49,840 nucleotides of DNA from Spirochaetia bacterium (GTDB lineage: Bacteria; Spirochaetota; UBA4802; UBA5550): contig VFJS01000011.1 of NCBI GenBank assembly GCA_009885955.1, forward strand, positions 1-49,840, read 5' to 3'. The notes beneath the pieces are model-generated. The model ran no database searches, had not been told where the DNA came from, and saw only the letters and a list, made by a program, of their open reading frames with translations. Numbering within the stretch: position 1 is the stretch's first letter; each line of letters begins with the position of its first letter. Shown here piece by piece: positions 42,052-49,812 of the stretch. Both the position numbers and the translations under genes were made by a program.

Positions 42052-42066
42052 TTGACATAAAGTCAA
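42052..42066 (+). promoter_or_regulatory. TTGACA promoter with short palindrome before the PIN-toxin pair
   Basis: TTGAC-ATAAA-GTCAA is a perfect 5-bp-arm palindrome whose left arm is the -35 box TTGACA. It lies 46-60 bases before the antitoxin start. The same overlap of a TTGACA box with an inverted repeat occurs at 26742 before another toxin-antitoxin pair, so it is a likely autoregulatory operator. Confidence 0.45.
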
Positions 42067-42111
42067 TCCATCTAAATATTTTATTAATAATTTAATTCAA
42101 AGGATTGCATA

Positions 42112-42327
42112 ATGAAACATACTGCTGCAAAAAAATCTACCGATATTCTTGGTCAAATTAAAACCATGGAAAAGGATATATTGAATCTCAAATTATCCGT
42201 ACTGAAGCGGTTTGCCTCATCTGGTAAAAAAAATATAAAACTTCAGGGCATACTCAAAGGCATTGACATTACAGATAAGGACATACTTGCAGTTAAAAAG
42301 TCTCTCAACAATAAAACACAAATATAG
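42112..42327 (+). CDS. Putative antitoxin of a PIN-domain toxin
   Basis: A 71-residue basic protein with a helical N-terminal half (TDILGQIKTMEKDILNLKLSVLKRFA) and a C-terminal GILKGIDITDKDILAVKKSL. Its size, its charge and its position two bases before a PIN-domain toxin gene mark it as the antitoxin. The second half (LKGIDITDKDI) resembles the toxin-binding tail of several VapB-like antitoxins. It probably also binds the palindrome at 42052. No defined DNA-binding fold can be named from sequence alone. Confidence 0.72.
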   Translation: MKHTAAKKSTDILGQIKTMEKDILNLKLSVLKRFASSGKKNIKLQGILKGIDITDKDILAVKKSLNNKTQI

Positions 42328-42329
42328 TA

Positions 42330-42719
42330 ATGAATTTTGTAACAGACACCCATGCTCTTATCTGGTGGTTTACCAGCAGTCCCAGAATAAGCCCAAAGGC
42401 AGTGGAAATTTATAATAGATGCGAGTTGGGCGAGACAGTAATTTTTATCCCTTCTATTGTCATTGCCGAAGCTTTAAGCCTTTTCGATAAAAAGCGAGTC
42501 TCCTTCGATTTCAAAAAACTATTTAGAAAAATCTACGAAAGTGAAAATTTTATAATTATTCCCCTTGATTACTCTGTCCTCCAGAAAATGGTCACTTTGA
42601 AAGATATTCCTGAATTGCACGACAAAATTATTGTTTCAACCGCGAAGTATCTTAATGTTCCGCTTATTACCAAAGATGAGATTCTTAGAAAATATATTGG
42701 CATTAAAACAATTTGGTAA
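42330..42719 (+). CDS. VapC-like PIN-domain toxin
   Basis: A 129-residue PIN-domain ribonuclease. Acidic residues expected in the active site are present: Asp6 in NFVTDTHALIWW, Glu in PSIVIAEALSL, Asp in PELHDKIIVSTAKYL and the late TKDEIL. VapC toxins cut tRNA or rRNA. It starts two bases after the antitoxin stop. The order antitoxin-toxin is opposite to the two RelE/HigB pairs in the window. Confidence 0.88.
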   Translation: MNFVTDTHALIWWFTSSPRISPKAVEIYNRCELGETVIFIPSIVIAEALSLFDKKRVSFDFKKLFRKIYESENFIIIPLDYSVLQKMVTLKDIPELHDKIIVSTAKYLNVPLITKDEILRKYIGIKTIW

Positions 42720-42775
42720 ATACTCTCTGTTTTTTATAAACAATATAATCATATATAATTTCTAATATTAAACCT

Positions 42776-43045
42776 CTCCCCCCGCCCACCCTTTAAAGGT
42801 AAAAAATGAACTCCCTTCAGTCCTCAGAAACAATCACTATCCTCAAACCAACTCCTTCCATTCCGCCGGTCTGCGCAGGATTTTTCCACTCCGGCCATCT
42901 CTCTTATAGTGACATGTTCATTTTTTTTATCTACCCCAGGTTGTATCATAAATAATATTCGTCGCAGTCCAGACTTTGAGCCCTCTATATTTGTAAAACC
43001 CATAAAAGTTAAAAACATATAGTATCATATCCCTGCAAAAAATTT
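42776..43045. repeat. Mosaic intergenic repeat, copy B
   Basis: The first half matches copy A (CCCTTTAAAGGTAAAAAATG, CCATTCCG, CTGCGCAGGA). The second half matches copy C (CCCCAGGTTGT-TCATAAA, TTCGTCGCAG-CCAG, AACCCATAAAAG, TATCAT-CCCTG). On the minus strand 42884-42843 reads K-I-L-R-R-P-A-E-W-K-E-L-V-stop. A 64-codon minus-strand frame in this stretch uses a different phase and is not supported as a gene. The rest of the gap 42720-43315 is AT-rich, with one more inverted repeat. Confidence 0.75.
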
Positions 43046-43204
43046 ATTTTTACTCGGAATATACTATTTGATTTAAAAAATATCTTGACTACTTGTTATA
43101 AACATAAATTATAAAGTAAAGTTAGTGCTTTTACAATTTGATTTTTCATTAATAAAATATGGTTTCCCATGAAAATATATATTAAAAAGCACCGAATAAA
43201 GCAC

Positions 43205-43247
43205 AGTCCCGTTTCCTAATAATTTAAATTTATCCGGTCACGGGACT
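43205..43247. repeat. Inverted repeat AGTCCCGT / ACGGGACT
   Basis: Eight-base exact arms enclose 27 AT-rich bases. It lies about 70 bases before the HEPN gene and is followed by an A-run, so on the minus strand it would look like a terminator preceded by Ts. It could also be a regulatory site for the HEPN/MNT pair. The function is not clear. Confidence 0.4.
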
Positions 43248-43315
43248 AGAAAAAAACTGCATAAAATTAGCTGTTAAAAATAGCTTAGAGTACATTTTGT
43301 CTGGTCAGGTGTAGC

Positions 43316-43705
43316 GTGGATGATAAAATAAAATTTTGGATAGAATCATCACTTTATGACTATGAAGTAGCTCAATCTCTTCTTGAAAATAAACACTACA
43401 TTTACGTGGCCTTTATGTGTCACCAGAGTATTGAAAAGATGCTCAAGGCAATATATGCACAAAAATTTCAAGAACTGCCTCCAAAAATTCATAATCTGCC
43501 AAAACTGGCAGAATTGACAGACATTGTTGATGATTTATCTGAGGAATAGGATGATTTTCTTTATGATATGGACCCTATGAATATTGAAACCAGATATCCG
43601 GATTATAAAAACAAGTTGAGGAAATTATTGACAAAAACTAAAACAGAAAAGATGTTATCGCAAACTGGAGGATTTTTAAAATGGTTAAGAACAAAAGTGA
43701 ATTAG
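43316..43705 (+). pseudogene. HEPN-domain gene with an internal UAG
   Basis: The GTG start at 43316 opens an HEPN protein: FWIESSLYDYEVAQSLLENKHYIYVAFMCHQSIEKMLKAIYA. A TAG at 43547-43549 stops it after 77 residues. The same frame continues with DDFLYDMDPMNIETRYPDYKNKLRKLL and GGFLKWLRTKVN to a TAG at 43703-43705, which is the normal HEPN C terminus. A CAG-to-TAG change is the likely lesion, because relatives have Gln or Glu near this point. The lost part includes the IETRYPDY region, so toxin activity is probably gone. The MNT gene starts inside the readthrough frame. Confidence 0.8.
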
Positions 43706-44010
43706 ACAGTATTATTAATAAATACATCGATTCTATTAAAAATGAAATTAAAATAAATTATGCTATACTCTTTGGCTCATATGCAAAGGGTAATCCACGA
43801 GAAGAGAGCGATATAGATATTGCAATTGTATCTGAAAATTTTGGTAAAGATCATTTAAAAGAGTTGCAATATCTATCCAGAAAAAGAAAGCATTCTGATA
43901 CATCAATAGAGGCACTGGCATTCAGTCTTGAAGATTTCAAAAACCGGTCAAAAGGTGATCTGCTTACAGTAATTTATGAAAACGGAGTTATCATAGAGAG
44001 CATTAGGTAA
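43681..44010 (+). CDS. MNT-type nucleotidyltransferase antitoxin
   Basis: A 109-residue minimal nucleotidyltransferase. INYAILFGSYAKGNPREESDIDIAIV gives the G-S and D-x-D of the active site. A later acidic residue (EALAFSLEDF) could be the third. In HEPN/MNT modules this protein transfers nucleotides to the HEPN toxin and silences it. AGGAGG-like ACTGGAGGA lies before the ATG. It remains intact although its HEPN partner is interrupted, which is the expected order of decay for a toxin-antitoxin pair. Confidence 0.87.
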   Translation: MVKNKSELDSIINKYIDSIKNEIKINYAILFGSYAKGNPREESDIDIAIVSENFGKDHLKELQYLSRKRKHSDTSIEALAFSLEDFKNRSKGDLLTVIYENGVIIESIR

Positions 44011-44092
44011 TATATGCTCCTTTATAAATAATGCTTCATAATAAAAATTGAAGTTATAGAACAATAAAAAAAACCGCTCGGCCAGCTGCTCA

Positions 44093-44292
44093 TGCAGTGG
44101 CATATTCATTTTTCTTATTTGCCCCAGGTTGTGTCATAAACTGTTTGTGTCTTAAAATCATCTTCATCCTAAAAGCCCGCCCACCCCTTTAAATGTAAAT
44201 TTCTTCGTCGCAGACCAGCCTTTCTGTCTCCAAAATATTCAACACCCATAAAAGATAAAACAAACTGTATCATGCCCATCCCTGGCGGGTAG
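44093..44292. repeat. Mosaic intergenic repeat, copy C
   Basis: It shares TATTCATTTTTCTTATTTGC-CCCAGGTTGTGTCATAAA, TTCGTCGCAGACCAG, ACCCATAAAAGATAAAA and TATCATGCCCATCCCTGG with copy B. It has CCCGCCCACCCCTTTAAATG, like A and B, but between its other blocks rather than before them. An internal stem (GCCAGCTGC-TCAT-GCAGTGGC) lies at its left end. The remaining bases of the 413-base gap 44011-44422 hold nothing that I can name. Confidence 0.7.
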
Positions 44293-44422
44293 GGCAGGGG
44301 AGTTAACCTTCATCATTTGTAACATAGAATAGGCTGTAATCGTGGGATAAAAATTATTAAAACCTGCTGGACTGCTTCTCAGAAATTTTTTGTCGCCCGT
44401 AGTGTAGAGTTATACTTAATAA

Positions 44423-44704
44423 TCACTTTATATAATAATCAATATTATTTCTTTTATAAAATTTGTCCCGCCATTCTATTTGTTTTTTATAGTCCCATCT
44501 ACTATATTCTAACCCATACTCTTTGATTATTTCTTCAGCCCTCTCGATTAGACCTGCTTTTCCCATTTCATAAACCACTCGATCCATTATTCCTTTTTCA
44601 AGCTCAACCATTTTTTCAATTATTATTTGATCACATTCTCCAACATTAATTTTAAATTTTTCTCTCAGATTTATTTCCCATTCACCCATTTCGTTATATT
44701 CCAT
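44423..44704 (-). CDS. Unknown small protein
   Basis: A 93-residue highly charged protein with long predicted helices (KINVGECDQIIIEKMVELEKGIMDRVVYEMGKAGLIERAEEII) and a Trp/Tyr-rich tail. I do not recognise it. It follows the HerA-like ATPase gene by 12 bases on the same strand, with AAGGAC before the ATG-proximal region, and is likely co-transcribed. It could be a small partner of that ATPase. Confidence 0.6.
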   Translation of the reverse strand: MEYNEMGEWEINLREKFKINVGECDQIIIEKMVELEKGIMDRVVYEMGKAGLIERAEEIIKEYGLEYSRWDYKKQIEWRDKFYKRNNIDYYIK

Positions 44705-44716
44705 AGCAAGGACCTC

Positions 44717-45934
44717 TTAATTAAAAACTGCCTCCAGGCTTTCTCCTGGTACGATAACCGAGCCATTCACTGCTGCACCGATCCTGCTCACAGGTGGTAT
44801 TATCATGGCTTTTTCTGTTATTGCAGGGCTCCCGTCCTCTTGTAAAAATGAGACAAGGGCCTCGCCTGTTTTAAGCTCTTTAATGGCTGTCTCGATATCC
44901 AGGGTCGGGTTTATCCTGAATGTTTGGGCAATTGTATTTATGGCTTTTTGTTCTTTCGGTGTAAAAGCCCTCATAGAATGTTGTACCCTGTTTCCCAATT
45001 GAGCCAGGACATCATCAGGTATATCTCCTGGATTCTGCGAAACAAAATATATTCCAACACCTTTCGAACGCATAAGCCTTACCATTTTGCTGATTTTTTC
45101 TTTGAGAACTGCCGGTGCATCTGTAAACATAAGGTGTGCTTCATCAAAGAATAATACCAGACTTGGTTTATCCATATCGCCAACTTCGGGGAGATTTTGA
45201 TACAGCTCGGTCATGAGCCATAGCATTAGAGTGGAGTATAGTTTCGATGAATTGATAAGTTTTTCAGCAGAGAGAATGTTAATCACACCCCTGCCATCCG
45301 GAGCTTTACAGAATAATTTATCTGTGCTAAATGAAACATGATCAAATAGGACATCTTCTCCATCATATTCCAGCTGAAGAAGACTCCTTTGAATAGTTCC
45401 AAGACTCATTTTTGATATTCTTCCGACTTTAGGTTCAAGTTTATCACTATTTGCTTCAACCGTTTGTATTAGAGATACTACATCGTTTAAATTATGCATC
45501 AAAATATCATATATATTGCATATCTTGTACAACTGCAGGAGTGTCCCTTCCTGTGCAGGGCTCAAATTAAGGAGCCTGCTTAACAGCATGGGCCCAACTT
45601 TGTGGACTGAGGTTTTAAGAACAGAACCTTTTTGCCCATACACATCCCACATGGCAACAGGGTTTCCTGAATAGAAAACATCATTTATCCCCATAGAAGT
45701 GAAACGTTCTGTTACCTTAATGTTATTCCCGCCTGTCTCCCCTAAACCAGTGAGATCTCCTTTGATGTCTGGCATGAATACAGGGACACCGGCCCTGCTG
45801 AAATTTTCAGCCATAACCTGAAGCGTTACGGTCTTTCCGCTCCCTGTACTGCCGGCAATGAGGCCATGCCTGTTGGCCATGCCATATAATAATTTCAGTT
45901 CTTTATTCCCCTTTTTTGCTATCAACATGGACAT
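44717..45934 (-). CDS. HerA/FtsK-superfamily ATPase, DUF853 (YjgR)-like, short form
   Basis: A 405-residue ATPase. RHGLIAGSTGSGKTVTLQ carries Walker A, VPVFMPDIKGDL and the SLVLFFDEAHLMF Walker B follow, and FVSQNPGDIPDDVLAQLGNRVQHSMRAFTPKEQKAI is the DUF853 signature. It ends shortly after PPVSRIGA, so the C-terminal 80-100 residues of YjgR-type proteins are missing or reduced. The family is related to HerA translocases, but its cellular role is unknown. ATG is preceded by GGAGGGA. A membrane-anchored small gene lies upstream and a helical small gene downstream on the same strand. Confidence 0.87.
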   Translation of the reverse strand: MSMLIAKKGNKELKLLYGMANRHGLIAGSTGSGKTVTLQVMAENFSRAGVPVFMPDIKGDLTGLGETGGNNIKVTERFTSMGINDVFYSGNPVAMWDVYGQKGSVLKTSVHKVGPMLLSRLLNLSPAQEGTLLQLYKICNIYDILMHNLNDVVSLIQTVEANSDKLEPKVGRISKMSLGTIQRSLLQLEYDGEDVLFDHVSFSTDKLFCKAPDGRGVINILSAEKLINSSKLYSTLMLWLMTELYQNLPEVGDMDKPSLVLFFDEAHLMFTDAPAVLKEKISKMVRLMRSKGVGIYFVSQNPGDIPDDVLAQLGNRVQHSMRAFTPKEQKAINTIAQTFRINPTLDIETAIKELKTGEALVSFLQEDGSPAITEKAMIIPPVSRIGAAVNGSVIVPGESLEAVFN

Positions 45935-45948
45935 GTTATTCCCTCCGG

Positions 45949-46191
45949 TTATTTGAAACAGACTAATGCTAAAATGATAATAAAACCAACACAGATAATA
46001 AACGATGGAAGAAGGCTGCTTATGAAGGCCCGTACAAAAATATTCCCGTTATGAATAACGGCTTCTTTTAATGTATCAACCCCATTGTCCCATTGAGGAG
46101 TTCGGCTTTTTTCCTCTGCCTGCTCAAGGATCATCTTTTTGTATTCTTCCTGGTTCCCCTGTTCCAGGGTTAGCTTATTTGATTTTATCAT
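45949..46191 (-). CDS. Small tail-anchored membrane protein
   Basis: An 80-residue protein with a charged N-terminal 50 residues (LTLEQGNQEEYKKMILEQAEEKSR) and a single hydrophobic C-terminal segment (about residues 58-78, LPSFIICVGFIIILALVCF). AGGAGG lies nine bases before the ATG, an excellent site. It is 14 bases upstream of the HerA-like ATPase gene and may anchor or regulate it. No family is recognised. Confidence 0.75.
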   Translation of the reverse strand: MIKSNKLTLEQGNQEEYKKMILEQAEEKSRTPQWDNGVDTLKEAVIHNGNIFVRAFISSLLPSFIICVGFIIILALVCFK

Positions 46192-46309
46192 GCAGCTCAG
46201 CCTCCTTAAAATCTTGTAATGTATAATATACAGACACAGGTATTGGGAATTTTATCGAAATTTATCATTTTTTACCATAGCTTTGGGACTTTAATTTTTA
46301 AGAAATAAA

Positions 46310-47053
46310 TCATTGAGCCTTACAAGCTACTTTTTTTGATCTTAAAATATTCATCATAACCTCAAGGCAGGGATCCTGTATTTTAGAATTTGTAACATTC
46401 TCAATTAAAGGATATAATTTTCTAACAGTAATATCCTTAGAATCTTCAACATTATATGTTTTAAATGGATATTTTGAAGCTCCTAATATTCTAACAAAAT
46501 CTCCATCAACAAATCTAAAAGTTTCACATACCTGTTTTAAATCTTTAACCAGATATCTTTCGAAAATATCCGGTTCTATATGATAGAATCCGAGGATAAT
46601 TGAGTTATCAGATACTTTTTCCCTGGTATGTATAAATCTTGTTGATAGCACTGCATCTAAACTCTTATTGTACTTCATACCTGGTGATAACTTTCGTATT
46701 TTATAATAGTCAGAAGTATCAATTTGCTCTTTTACATATAAAGCATAGAGTCCGGCTCTTTCTTCTCCGTTTGCCCCCTCCCATGGAGTAAAAAGTTTAT
46801 CTGACGTGCAATCAGTATCAGCCTGGCCCATGAGATAGGGATCAAATTCACCATTATAATAATGAAAATAAATTGGATTCCACTCCTCTGGCGGAAGTTT
46901 GCTGAAATGGGATAATATCAATACAGAGTTACTGGGATAAAATTGCAATAATGCGAAATGCATCTCTGTACAAAGATCAATTCCAGGATAAATTTCTTTC
47001 CATAAATTAAATTTTTTTTTATAATCAATTATATTTACTACATAATTACTCAT
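46310..47053 (-). CDS. Unknown protein, tandem paralogue of the next gene
   Basis: A 247-residue protein. It shares with the gene at 47163 the blocks EEWNPIYFHYYNGEFDPYL, LFTPWEGANGEERA, REKVSDNSIILGFYHI, ERYLVKDLKQVCE, DGDFVRILGASKYP and the C-terminal PCLEVMMNI. The conserved Trp, Tyr and charged residues suggest an enzyme or binding fold, but no known motif fits. AAGGTG precedes the ATG. There is no signal peptide. Confidence 0.75.
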   Translation of the reverse strand: MSNYVVNIIDYKKKFNLWKEIYPGIDLCTEMHFALLQFYPSNSVLILSHFSKLPPEEWNPIYFHYYNGEFDPYLMGQADTDCTSDKLFTPWEGANGEERAGLYALYVKEQIDTSDYYKIRKLSPGMKYNKSLDAVLSTRFIHTREKVSDNSIILGFYHIEPDIFERYLVKDLKQVCETFRFVDGDFVRILGASKYPFKTYNVEDSKDITVRKLYPLIENVTNSKIQDPCLEVMMNILRSKKVACKAQ

Positions 47054-47162
47054 ACTAACACCTTGAAAATTAACCTGTTTTATCGAATCTTTAAATACCA
47101 GAACATATAAATAAATCTGAAATATTCATCTGAAATGTGTTTAACTATTATACTTGAAAATA

Positions 47163-47915
47163 TTAATTTCTAAAATTAACTTGATGTACATTCGTAAAGT
47201 TACTATTTGCTCTGAAAATATCCATCATGGCTGCCACACAGGGATTATATATTTCAGTATCTGTGACATTATCTATTAATGGCAGGGATTTTTTTATCTT
47301 TTCCTCTTCTGATTTGATATTAAATCTTCTTTTCGGATATTTTGATGACCCTAATATTTTCACAAAATCCCCATCACTTTTTCTTAAGATTCTACAATAT
47401 TTTTTTAAATCTTTAATCAGGTATCTTTCATACGTTCCGGCAGCTATATGATAGAATCCCAGGATTATTGAATTATAAGATACCTTTTCCCTGGTAAATA
47501 TAAATCTTCTGAACAGTAATGAATCCAGACATTCATAAGGGAATTCTATTGATAATATACTTTTTTTAAAATAATCAGATGAATCTATTTGATTCTTTAC
47601 TTCCTCTGCATAAACCCTGGCTCTCTCTAATCCATTAACCCCTTCCCAGGGAGTAAATAATTCTTCAGACCTCTGGTCCACATCATCCAAACCCCTCATA
47701 TAGGGATCAAATTCTCTATAATAATGTATATAAACCGGATTCCATTCCGGTGGCGTTTCTTTAATCTGTGCAGGGACTACTCTTAGCCAGTCAGGGGGAT
47801 AAAATTGAGTAATGGCAAATTCAAATAAATCCTGGAGTGGGATTCGAATAAAAACCTTTTTCTCCAGATTAACTTTATTTTCGATAGTATTTAAAATCGT
47901 TATTGCCTTTTGCAT
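47163..47915 (-). CDS. Unknown protein, tandem paralogue of the previous gene
   Basis: A 250-residue protein from the ATG at 47915. The frame is open to 47972, but the sister gene has no counterpart for those 19 residues, and CAGGC lies before this ATG. Shared blocks are PPEWNPVYIHYYREFDPYM, LFTPWEGVNGLERA, REKVSYNSIILGFYHI, RYLIKDLKKYC and DGDFVKILGSSKYP. The divergence from its neighbour is large, so the duplication is old. The function is unknown. Confidence 0.72.
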   Translation of the reverse strand: MQKAITILNTIENKVNLEKKVFIRIPLQDLFEFAITQFYPPDWLRVVPAQIKETPPEWNPVYIHYYREFDPYMRGLDDVDQRSEELFTPWEGVNGLERARVYAEEVKNQIDSSDYFKKSILSIEFPYECLDSLLFRRFIFTREKVSYNSIILGFYHIAAGTYERYLIKDLKKYCRILRKSDGDFVKILGSSKYPKRRFNIKSEEEKIKKSLPLIDNVTDTEIYNPCVAAMMDIFRANSNFTNVHQVNFRN

Positions 47916-48000
47916 TTTTTTGCCTGAAATTTTAAGATTAACATTTATTGATAACAAAATATTAAGAGGCAAAACAAAAGAATTGCCTCTTAATTATTAG

Positions 48001-48312
48001 TTATTTTAATTTCAATTTATCTTCTAACTGTTTCCCAGTTGGCTCATCATCAACAATTCCATGATGAATCATGTTCATTACCCTGATGTAGTTCGGGTCG
48101 TTATCCAGATAGGCAAAACGGCTAATGTCTACCTTCGGATGCTTCTTAATCTTATTAGGAAGAACAGCATCAGGTAAGAAAGTCTGAAGGAGTATCTTAA
48201 TTATCGCTGCCAACGGAGCCACGAACAAATTGATAAGGATCCACTGAAGCAACGCTACCACTATGAATACTATTGAACCTGTTTTAAATGCCTGTGATAA
48301 ATTGTTACTCAT
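48001..48312 (-). CDS. Small membrane protein, duplicated with the gene at 48382
   Basis: A 103-residue protein: a hydrophobic segment (residues about 12-45, IVFIVVALLQWILINLFVAPLAA), then LPDAVLPNKIKKHPK and an acidic tail ending GKQLEDKLK. The gene at 48382 has the same plan (SAAFKSGSIFFIVFSLIHFIL, LPDALLPNHLKRHPK, GRQLENKLR). Both probably sit in the inner membrane with the charged tail in the cytosol. The function is unknown. Confidence 0.75.
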   Translation of the reverse strand: MSNNLSQAFKTGSIVFIVVALLQWILINLFVAPLAAIIKILLQTFLPDAVLPNKIKKHPKVDISRFAYLDNDPNYIRVMNMIHHGIVDDEPTGKQLEDKLKLK

Positions 48313-48316
48313 CTCA

Positions 48317-48370
48317 CTACCTCCCCGCCATTGTATTTATGAAGAATTTTACTAACTGCCACCAGCCCAT
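48317..48370 (-). pseudogene. Truncated copy of the small glycine/tryptophan-rich membrane gene
   Basis: On the minus strand an ATG at 48370 opens 17 codons, MGWWQLVKFFINTMAGR, matching the C terminus WGWWQLVKFFINSTKGW of the gene at 48713. The rest of the gene is absent. It lies directly before the membrane gene at 48312, just as the intact copy lies before 48708. It is a remnant of a tandem duplication of the two-gene unit. Confidence 0.7.
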
Positions 48371-48381
48371 ATAGATTTGTA

Positions 48382-48708
48382 CTATCTCAATTTGTTTTCA
48401 AGTTGTCTTCCAGTAGAAATAGATTTTTGTTTCTCACTAAAAGTTAATATTGATGCTACCACTGGGTCTTTCATCATTTCTTCCCTAATTTCCCTTCTCC
48501 TTTCATCAGTCATTTCCGGCTCGAATGATTTCGGATGTCTTTTGAGATGATTAGGAAGCAAAGCATCAGGAAGAATAACACTCAAAATAACCCCTAGTAT
48601 TTTTGCACCGGTACCTATAATTATATCATTGAGTATGAAATGTATCAATGAGAACACTATAAAGAAAATTGACCCACTTTTAAAAGCTGCACTTAAATCT
48701 GTTTTCAT
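48382..48708 (-). CDS. Small membrane protein, paralogue of the gene at 48001
   Basis: A 108-residue protein with one or two hydrophobic segments (residues about 12-48), the shared LPDALLPNHLKRHPK turn and a longer acidic tail (MTDERRREIREEMMKDP). Its ATG lies five bases after the stop of the small gene at 48713, with AAGAAG in between, so the two are translationally coupled. The function is unknown. Confidence 0.75.
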   Translation of the reverse strand: MKTDLSAAFKSGSIFFIVFSLIHFILNDIIIGTGAKILGVILSVILPDALLPNHLKRHPKSFEPEMTDERRREIREEMMKDPVVASILTFSEKQKSISTGRQLENKLR

Positions 48709-48712
48709 CTTC

Positions 48713-48883
48713 TTACCATCCTTTTGTTGAATTTATGAAAAACTTTACTAACTGCCACCAGCCCCATGCTACCAGCCCATATATAAAGAGCTTTCCTATT
48801 ATGGAGCCTATCAACCATCCGCCCATCCATGTTCCCATGAACTCAGAATATCGTTCGCTTAATTTTTTATCTTTCTCTATCAT
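48713..48883 (-). CDS. 56-residue Gly/Trp-rich membrane protein
   Basis: A short gene with an excellent site (AGGAG nine bases before the ATG at 48883). It encodes a charged start (MIEKDKKLSERYSEF) and one hydrophobic segment rich in Gly and Trp (GTWMGGWLIGSIIGKLFIYG, then LVAWGWWQLVKFF). A partial second copy at 48317-48370 shows that the reading frame is conserved as protein. It forms an operon with the paralogous membrane gene downstream. A role in membrane assembly is a guess. Confidence 0.75.
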   Translation of the reverse strand: MIEKDKKLSERYSEFMGTWMGGWLIGSIIGKLFIYGLVAWGWWQLVKFFINSTKGW

Positions 48884-48908
48884 TTATAATTTCTCCTAAA
48901 AATATATA

Positions 48909-49544
48909 TCAATATGTTCTTCTTTTGCGTCCTGTGCCAGTCCAGGAATTATGTGCATATCTAACAAATGATTGGGTTGGAGAAGAGATTACTGCAATTT
49001 CTCTTTTATTTTTTTTACTATTGTTAACAGTTTTAGGAATATATTTTTTACGATAAACAATACTTGGGGCTTCAATATATTTTTTCTTTCTTAATGGTTG
49101 ACCCACAAATTTAATTTTCTTTTTATAATCATCAAAAGTGCCATCATATTTTTTCATTGCATCGAATAGGGTCATATTCATTGTATCACCTTTCATATCT
49201 ATGCAAAAAACTTTATACTCATCACATACTAAAGTTAATCCATTATTAAAGTTTTTTACTTTATTATATTTGTAATTTATCACAAGCTCACCTTTCCAAT
49301 TAATAAAACCCCATTTATCGTTGAGCTTAACAGCTGCTAGTCCTTCATGAAAAGGACGTACATCCTGAAACATTACTTTAATTACTTCATTCCCATTACC
49401 ATTAATCAATCCCCATTTTCCATTAAGGCTTACCCTAAAATAACCATTATTATAACCACCAACATATTCATATTGCGGATATTTATCCTTCCTAGTAAAC
49501 CCCCACTCACCACTATACTCATGAAATATGTCATTTATGTTCAT
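48909..49544 (-). CDS. WG-repeat protein
   Basis: A 211-residue protein from the ATG at 49544 (GGAGG upstream; the ATG at 49556 is less likely). It has WG repeats GEWGFTRKD, NGKWGLINGNGNEVI and NDKWGFINWKGELVI, each about 30-40 residues apart, folding as short beta units. The last 80 residues are Lys/Arg-rich (RKKKYIEAPSIVYRKKYI, then GRKRRTY) and likely disordered or nucleic-acid binding. There is no signal peptide. WG-repeat proteins generally mediate binding; the partner is unknown. Confidence 0.82.
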   Translation of the reverse strand: MNINDIFHEYSGEWGFTRKDKYPQYEYVGGYNNGYFRVSLNGKWGLINGNGNEVIKVMFQDVRPFHEGLAAVKLNDKWGFINWKGELVINYKYNKVKNFNNGLTLVCDEYKVFCIDMKGDTMNMTLFDAMKKYDGTFDDYKKKIKFVGQPLRKKKYIEAPSIVYRKKYIPKTVNNSKKNKREIAVISSPTQSFVRYAHNSWTGTGRKRRTY

Positions 49545-49733
49545 AATGTCCTCCATGAAAATTATTTATTCTATGTAAATAACAGACTAAAATATTAAAT
49601 TATTTTTGATTTTTTTGATTTAAATTTTATTTTTTGCGGTTATATTAATTAACCAATGCTATGTACAGACTGGATAAAAATATTTATTTTCGATGTTTTT
49701 TTAAAATGACAGGTTGGATTGGAAAAATTTAAT

Positions 49734-49750
49734 TGTAAGCGCTCGATAAA
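49734..49750. promoter_or_regulatory. LacI/GalR-type half operator
   Basis: TGTAAGCGCTCGATAA contains the left half and centre of a LacI-family operator (TGTAAGCGCT); the right half is degenerate. It lies about 65 bases before the partial gene at 49813. No LacI-family regulator is visible in the window. Confidence 0.25.
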
Positions 49751-49812
49751 CCCCATCTTCCCATAAGTCAAAATTCATGCAATAATCCCTCAAAAATATT
49801 TTTTGGAGGGAC

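Noticed and set aside
42824-43018. A 64-codon minus-strand frame in the intergenic repeat
   Set aside because: It is out of phase with the LRRPxEWxELV frame that is conserved between copies, so it is not the coding frame of the repeat.
41475-43705. General reassignment of UAG to an amino acid
   Set aside because: Genes at 298-909 and 32709-35018 end in TAG with no conserved sequence after it, so UAG works as a stop in this genome.
41763-44422. CRISPR array in the repeat-rich intergenic stretches
   Set aside because: The repeats are long, few, mosaic and unevenly spaced, with no regular spacer pattern.
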